A stretch of DNA of 9,771 bases, taken from contig URYV01000056.1 in the NCBI GenBank assembly GCA_900552285.1, positions 1-9,771 of the forward strand, in the 5' to 3' direction. The notes beneath the pieces are model-generated. The model was not told the DNA's origin, made no database searches, and saw only the letters and a program-made list of their open reading frames with translations. This document shows, in pieces, positions 5,934 through 9,771 of the stretch. The translations under genes were made by a program, and so were the position numbers. The stretch comes from an uncultured Oscillospiraceae bacterium. GTDB lineage: Bacteria; Bacillota; Clostridia; Oscillospirales; Acutalibacteraceae. How positions within the stretch are numbered: position 1 is the first letter of the stretch; the number at the start of each line of letters is the position of its first letter.

Positions 5934-7163
5934 ATGAAGATACTGCTTGTAAATAAATTTTTATACCCGAGAGGCGGAGCCGAAAGCTATATGCTGGGCA
6001 TCGGAAAGAAGCTTGAGCAGCTCGGCCACGAGGTTCAGTATTTCGGAATGTTTGACGAAAAAAACACCGTCAAAAACGAGATCGGCGAATACACGGGAAA
6101 CATGGATTTTCACACCTCCTCCCTTAAAAAGCTTGCCTATCCCTTTAAAATCATATATTCCTTTGAGGCGAAGAAAAAGCTCGGCAGGGTGCTCGACGCC
6201 TTTAAGCCCGACGTCGTCCACCTCAACAACATAAATTTTCAGCTCACCCCGTCGATAATCGACGAGACGAAAAAACACGGAATACCCGTCGTGTGGACGC
6301 TGCACGATTATCAGCTCATCTGCCCCGCCCATTTGCTTTATAACGCCCAAAGAAACGAAATCTGCGAAAAATGCGTCGCAAGGGGAAAGACGCCCTGCAT
6401 AAAAAACAGGTGTATCCACGGCTCGCTTGCAAAAAGCATTATCGGTGTGGCCGAATGGCGTTTTTACAGAATTAAAAAGACCTATAAAAAGGTGGATGTC
6501 TTTATTTCCCCAAGCAAATTTCTCTATTCAAAGCTTTGCTCCGACAGCCCCGAGCTTTTTGAAGGCAAAACCGAGGTCATGCACAACTATGTTACCGAGC
6601 GAAAGCTTCCCGAAAAGGCAAAAAGCAACTTTGATTTTCCTTATGTCGTTTTCGCCGGGAGACTGAGCAAGGAAAAGGGAACCGATATTCTCGCAAAAAC
6701 GGCAAAGCTGCTGCCCGACGTGAAATTCGTCGTTATGGGCGACGGCCCCGAAAGGGCGGCTTTCGACAACATCGAAAATGTCGTCGCAACCGGCTTTGTC
6801 AGCGGCGTGGAGCTTGACGAAAACATCGCCTTTGCAAAGGCTCTGCTGCTGCCGTCGGTCTGCTTTGAAAACTGTCCCATGTCCATTCTCGAGGCCGAGA
6901 TGTTCTCGGTGCCCTGCGTCACCATGGATATGGGCGGCATGGCCGAGCTTGTGGAGGACGGAAAGACGGGACTGCTTTCGGAGAGGGCGGACGCCGAAAG
7001 CTTTGCCGCGGCGGTAAGGGACATTTTGTCCGACGAAAAACGCCTTGAAGCCATGAGAAAAAACTGCAAAGAGAAGTCGGGTCAAAATCTGACCCTCGAC
7101 ACCTATTGCAGGCGGCTGCTTGAAATCTACAAAACGGCGGGGGAAAAGCAATGCCGAAAATAA
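5934..7163 (+). CDS. GT4-family glycosyltransferase
   Basis: The product has 409 residues with the two-Rossmann (GT-B) layout of retaining GT4 enzymes. It would add a sugar from a nucleotide-sugar donor to the growing lipid-linked repeat unit at the cytoplasmic face. The N-terminus MKILLVNKFLYPRGGAESY is the typical first strand with its glycine-rich loop. WTLHDYQLICP lies in the acceptor half. A cysteine set C144-x2-C-x7-C-x4-C160 follows, which is a known feature of one GT4 subgroup and probably a small structural or metal site. The C-terminal half begins near VVFAGRLSKEKG and holds the EX7E motif (E312 and E320), which contacts the donor. Its last 13 nt overlap the next gene, indicating translational coupling. 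Donor and acceptor sugars cannot be read from the sequence. Confidence 0.92.
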   Translation: MKILLVNKFLYPRGGAESYMLGIGKKLEQLGHEVQYFGMFDEKNTVKNEIGEYTGNMDFHTSSLKKLAYPFKIIYSFEAKKKLGRVLDAFKPDVVHLNNINFQLTPSIIDETKKHGIPVVWTLHDYQLICPAHLLYNAQRNEICEKCVARGKTPCIKNRCIHGSLAKSIIGVAEWRFYRIKKTYKKVDVFISPSKFLYSKLCSDSPELFEGKTEVMHNYVTERKLPEKAKSNFDFPYVVFAGRLSKEKGTDILAKTAKLLPDVKFVVMGDGPERAAFDNIENVVATGFVSGVELDENIAFAKALLLPSVCFENCPMSILEAEMFSVPCVTMDMGGMAELVEDGKTGLLSERADAESFAAAVRDILSDEKRLEAMRKNCKEKSGQNLTLDTYCRRLLEIYKTAGEKQCRK

Positions 7164-8206
7164 GCGTAATAGTTCCCGTTTATCGGGTGGAAAAATATCT
7201 CGAGCGCTGTGTAAATTCGCTGACCTGTCAGACCCTTTCCGACATCGAAATAATTTTGGTGGACGACGGTTCTCCCGACGGCTGCCCCGCCCTTTGCGAC
7301 GAGCTTGCGAAAAAGGACGGCCGCATAAAGGCTTTGCACAAGGAAAACGAGGGCCTCGGCCTTGCGAGAAATTCGGGTATGAGCCTTGCGAGCGGCGAAT
7401 ACATCGCCTTTGTGGATTCCGACGACTATGTAAAAAGCGAAATGTATAAGATCCTTTATGAGGCGGCAAAGAAGGAAAACGCCGACATCGCCATGTGCGG
7501 GTTGTGCTGTATCGGCGGAATAATGAGCGCAAAGGAAAACGACGTTCAAAACATAAACTGCTTTGACGATTATACCGTTTTTTGCGGCAAGGAGGGCATC
7601 GACCGCCTTATGCTCGACATTTCGGGTGCCCTTCCGAGTGAGAATCAGGACAGCAAATACGGCTTCAGCAGCGTGAAAAACATCTATCGGCGGGAAATTA
7701 TCGAAAAAAACGGCATAAAATTCCTGTCCGAGCGCAAGGTCATGAGCGAGGACGTCTTTTTCCTGCTTGATTTTCTCGACAAATGCGAGTGCGCCGTGGG
7801 AGTGCCGGGAGCGTTTTATTGCTATTGCAGAAACGGCGAGTCGCTGTCCAAAAGCTATCGCGGAGACCGCTTTGAAAAGTGCCGGCTCATAATCGACGGC
7901 ATAAACGAAGTGCTTTCAAAACGCATGGACGAGAGCGTTTATAAAATATACACCGACCGCCTTCTTCAGGCTTATGCTCGGGCGGCCTGTATGCAGGAAA
8001 TTCAGTTTTCCTCAAAAAGCGGCCTTTCGAAAGCCGAGCTTGACGGGCGGCTGAAGGCGATATGCAATTCGAAAAGACTTCGGGAAACCCTTAAAAATTA
8101 TCCGTGGTATAAGCTGCCCTTTACCCAGGCTGCCTTTGCCTTTACCATGCGCTTTTCCCTTATAAAGCTTCAAAAGTTTCTTGTGAAAATTAAGGACGGG
8201 AGATAG
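7151..8206 (+). CDS. GT2-family glycosyltransferase (first of three)
   Basis: The product of 351 residues begins PKISVIVPVYRVEKYLERC, the standard GT-A fold start of GT2. The donor-binding DDGSPDG is at 38-44, the metal-binding DSDD at 89-92, and a candidate catalytic acidic pair E200-D201 is in MSEDVFF. GT2 enzymes are usually inverting and use UDP- or similar nucleotide sugars. The C-terminus (about 320-351) is amphipathic and basic (MRFSLIKLQKFLVKIK), suggesting membrane-surface attachment. The ATG lies inside the end of the GT4 gene with a weak G-rich site before it. The following gene starts 4 nt after its stop and is similar in the N-terminal part. Sugar specificity is unknown. Confidence 0.93.
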   Translation: MPKISVIVPVYRVEKYLERCVNSLTCQTLSDIEIILVDDGSPDGCPALCDELAKKDGRIKALHKENEGLGLARNSGMSLASGEYIAFVDSDDYVKSEMYKILYEAAKKENADIAMCGLCCIGGIMSAKENDVQNINCFDDYTVFCGKEGIDRLMLDISGALPSENQDSKYGFSSVKNIYRREIIEKNGIKFLSERKVMSEDVFFLLDFLDKCECAVGVPGAFYCYCRNGESLSKSYRGDRFEKCRLIIDGINEVLSKRMDESVYKIYTDRLLQAYARAACMQEIQFSSKSGLSKAELDGRLKAICNSKRLRETLKNYPWYKLPFTQAAFAFTMRFSLIKLQKFLVKIKDGR

Positions 8207-8210
8207 AACT

Positions 8211-9209
8211 ATGTATTTTTCGGTGATTGTTCCCATATACGGCGTGGAAAAATATATAAGAGAGTGCGTCGACAGCATACTTTGTCAGAATTTTGACGAC
8301 TTCGAGCTCATTCTCGTCGACGACGGCTCTCCCGACGGCTGCCCGAAAATCTGCGATGAATACGGGGCGGCCGACAAAAGGGTCAGAGTCATTCACAAGC
8401 AAAACGGCGGTCTTGTTTCGGCAAGGCAGGAGGGGATAAAGGCGGCAACGGGACGGTATGTAATAAACGTCGACGGCGACGACTTTATCGAACCGGGCTA
8501 CTTTAAAAAGGCGGCCGAGCTTTGCGAAAAGCATGACCCAGACATAATCACCTTCGGCATAAACTATTTCGACGGCGAAACCAAATCCTTTGACCCCGAG
8601 CCGCTTTCGGCGGGACTTTATAAGGAAAGCGGCCTTTGTGAAATTCACGAAAAAATGCTGCTTACTCCCGACATGAAGCATATGCACTATTTCCTTTGGG
8701 GAAAGGCGTTCAAAAGGGAGCTTATAACCCCCTGCCAGCTTGAGGTCGACCGACGCATTTCCATGGGGGAGGACGTTTGCTGCCTCATGCCGGCCTACCT
8801 TTCGGCAAAATCGGTTTATGTGTCCGACCTTGCGGTTTATGACTGCCGCTGCCGCCGCGATTCCATGTCGCGCAGCTTTAAACCGAGCCATTTTGAGGAT
8901 CTGCGGCTCGGCACAAGGCTGCTGCTTCGAAAGGGAGAAAGCGTAAGCGGCTTTAAGGACGCCGTATACAGATATGCCGCATTTATGTTTTTCGTGGTCT
9001 TTGCAAGCGGGGCGCAGCAGGGAGAAAAAAACCTGCCGGGTCTTGCAAAAGCGTCCTTCTCGGACGAATTCGAAAAAGCCTTTGAAAATGCCGAGTTTTG
9101 CGGCATAACCCCGAAAAGCAAAATTGCCGTAAGGCTTCTTAAAGCAAAAAAATTTTCCGCCGCATACCGATTTTTAAGGCTGTGCGGCAGATTGAAAGGT
9201 AAAGTCTGA
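8211..9209 (+). CDS. GT2-family glycosyltransferase (second of three)
   Basis: The product has 332 residues with the same GT-A start (YFSVIVPIYGVEKYIRE), DDGSPDG at 37-43, and E187-D188 in a GEDVCC context. The metal-binding motif is DGDD at 88-91, where most relatives have DSDD; Gly at this middle position is tolerated in the family. The N-terminal ninety residues are similar to those of the gene just before, pointing to an old duplication. The C-terminal halves differ, which would fit different acceptors. A GGGAGA site at about 8198-8203 precedes the ATG, overlapping the end of the upstream gene. It probably adds another sugar to the same repeat unit. Confidence 0.92.
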   Translation: MYFSVIVPIYGVEKYIRECVDSILCQNFDDFELILVDDGSPDGCPKICDEYGAADKRVRVIHKQNGGLVSARQEGIKAATGRYVINVDGDDFIEPGYFKKAAELCEKHDPDIITFGINYFDGETKSFDPEPLSAGLYKESGLCEIHEKMLLTPDMKHMHYFLWGKAFKRELITPCQLEVDRRISMGEDVCCLMPAYLSAKSVYVSDLAVYDCRCRRDSMSRSFKPSHFEDLRLGTRLLLRKGESVSGFKDAVYRYAAFMFFVVFASGAQQGEKNLPGLAKASFSDEFEKAFENAEFCGITPKSKIAVRLLKAKKFSAAYRFLRLCGRLKGKV

Positions 9210-9210
9210 C

Positions 9211-9771
9211 ATGAAAGAACAAACTCCCGACATTTCGGTGGTCACGGCGGTTTATAACGGCGAAGGCTTTTTAAGGCAGACGCTTGACAGCCTGCTTTGC
9301 CAAACCGCAAAAAATTTCGAGGCAATAATAATTGACGACTGCTCCACCGATTCCACCCCCGAAATTCTGAAGGAATATTCCGAGAAGGACGGCCGCATAA
9401 GGGTGTTTCGAAACGAGCAAAACATGAGGCTTGCAAATTCCCTGAACAGAGGAACAGAGCTTGCACGGGGAAAATATATCGCAAGGCTTGACGCCGACGA
9501 CATTTGCCTGCCGAACCGTTTTGAAAAACAGCTTGCCTTTATGGAAAGCCGCCCCGACGTCGACCTTTCCTTTTGCAAATTCTTCACTTTAAGGGAGGGG
9601 AAAATCCTTCCCTGCTCGGTGGGAAGAAAGACCGACGCCGACAGCGTCAAGGCCATGTTTCTTTTCTTTTGCCCCGTGCTTCATCCCGGGGTGATAGTAA
9701 AATCCTCGGTCATGAAAATATTTCCTGCCTGTCCCAGAGACGCTGGCGCGGTGCGCGGCGGAGGCGGGCTC
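9211..9771 (+). CDS. GT2-family glycosyltransferase (third of three, 3'-partial)
   Basis: The frame is open from ATG 9211 to the window end (187 codons) with no stop. It starts 1 nt after the stop of the previous GT2 gene, with a weak AAAGGT site about 10 nt upstream. The protein begins DISVVTAVYNGEGFL after a short lead, with DDCSTDSTP at 42-50, DADD at 94-97 and HPGVIVK from 158. This is the DxD-type GT2 subgroup that usually continues with an (E/D)D-x-x-LW motif, here beyond the window or lost. The last 48 bases (9724-9771) are 79% GC and encode CPRDAGAVRGGGGL, which does not look like the family. The end may therefore be an assembly artefact, and residues after about 171 should not be trusted. 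Confidence 0.85.
   Translation, partial: MKEQTPDISVVTAVYNGEGFLRQTLDSLLCQTAKNFEAIIIDDCSTDSTPEILKEYSEKDGRIRVFRNEQNMRLANSLNRGTELARGKYIARLDADDICLPNRFEKQLAFMESRPDVDLSFCKFFTLREGKILPCSVGRKTDADSVKAMFLFFCPVLHPGVIVKSSVMKIFPACPRDAGAVRGGGGL

Noticed and set aside
6528..7532. Antisense open frame of 334 codons across the GT4/GT2 junction
   Set aside because: Its product is Arg/Pro/Phe-rich with no recognisable motif and spans two clear glycosyltransferase genes on the other strand.
1..9771. CRISPR array, tRNA, rRNA, insertion sequence or attachment site
   Set aside because: No spaced direct repeats, no tRNA-like cloverleaf, and no transposase motifs or terminal inverted repeats were seen in reading both strands by eye.

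Overview
The window is one unbroken, co-directional run of eight protein-coding genes on the + strand. The first is cut by the left edge and the last by the right edge. The run reads as part of an exopolysaccharide or capsule (cell-surface glycan) locus. Several clues point to an uncultured-type anaerobic Firmicute, most likely Clostridia of the Oscillospiraceae/Ruminococcaceae kind: AGGAGG-type ribosome sites, roughly even GC, frequent ATA isoleucine codons, Wzz-like proteins of Gram-positive style, and a YkuE-like membrane phosphoesterase. The taxonomic call is inference from composition and gene style, not from a marker gene.

Layout from left to right: (1) a 5'-truncated membrane protein with a cytoplasmic region resembling the DnaA N-terminal domain, one transmembrane helix, and an extracytoplasmic metallophosphoesterase; (2) a Wzz-like chain-length regulator with an extra N-terminal membrane helix; (3) a second Wzz-like protein fused after its last membrane helix to a degenerate GGDEF domain; (4) a polytopic O-antigen polymerase/ligase-like (Wzy-type) protein; (5) a GT4 glycosyltransferase; (6-8) three GT2 glycosyltransferases, the last one partial. 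Intergenic gaps are 1-36 nt, one pair overlaps by 13 nt, and no terminator or internal promoter is convincing, so the set looks like a single operon. No gene-free stretch exceeds 60 nt.

The genes fit together as follows. The glycosyltransferases build a lipid-linked repeat unit on the cytoplasmic face and the Wzy-like protein polymerises it outside. The paired Wzz-like proteins would set chain length. No flippase, priming transferase, tyrosine kinase or tyrosine phosphatase is visible here, although they may lie outside the window.

The most interesting part is the front half. Instead of the usual kinase partner, one Wzz-like protein carries its own cytoplasmic GGDEF fold. That fold has lost the metal ligands and the GGDEF signature (now GNSHF) but keeps the two residues that contact guanine in the PleD structure. 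It looks like a nucleotide-sensing, non-catalytic control domain on a polysaccharide co-polymerase. The neighbouring DnaA_N-like/phosphoesterase fusion is a second unusual architecture. Both edges of the window have composition unlike the interior and should be treated with caution.
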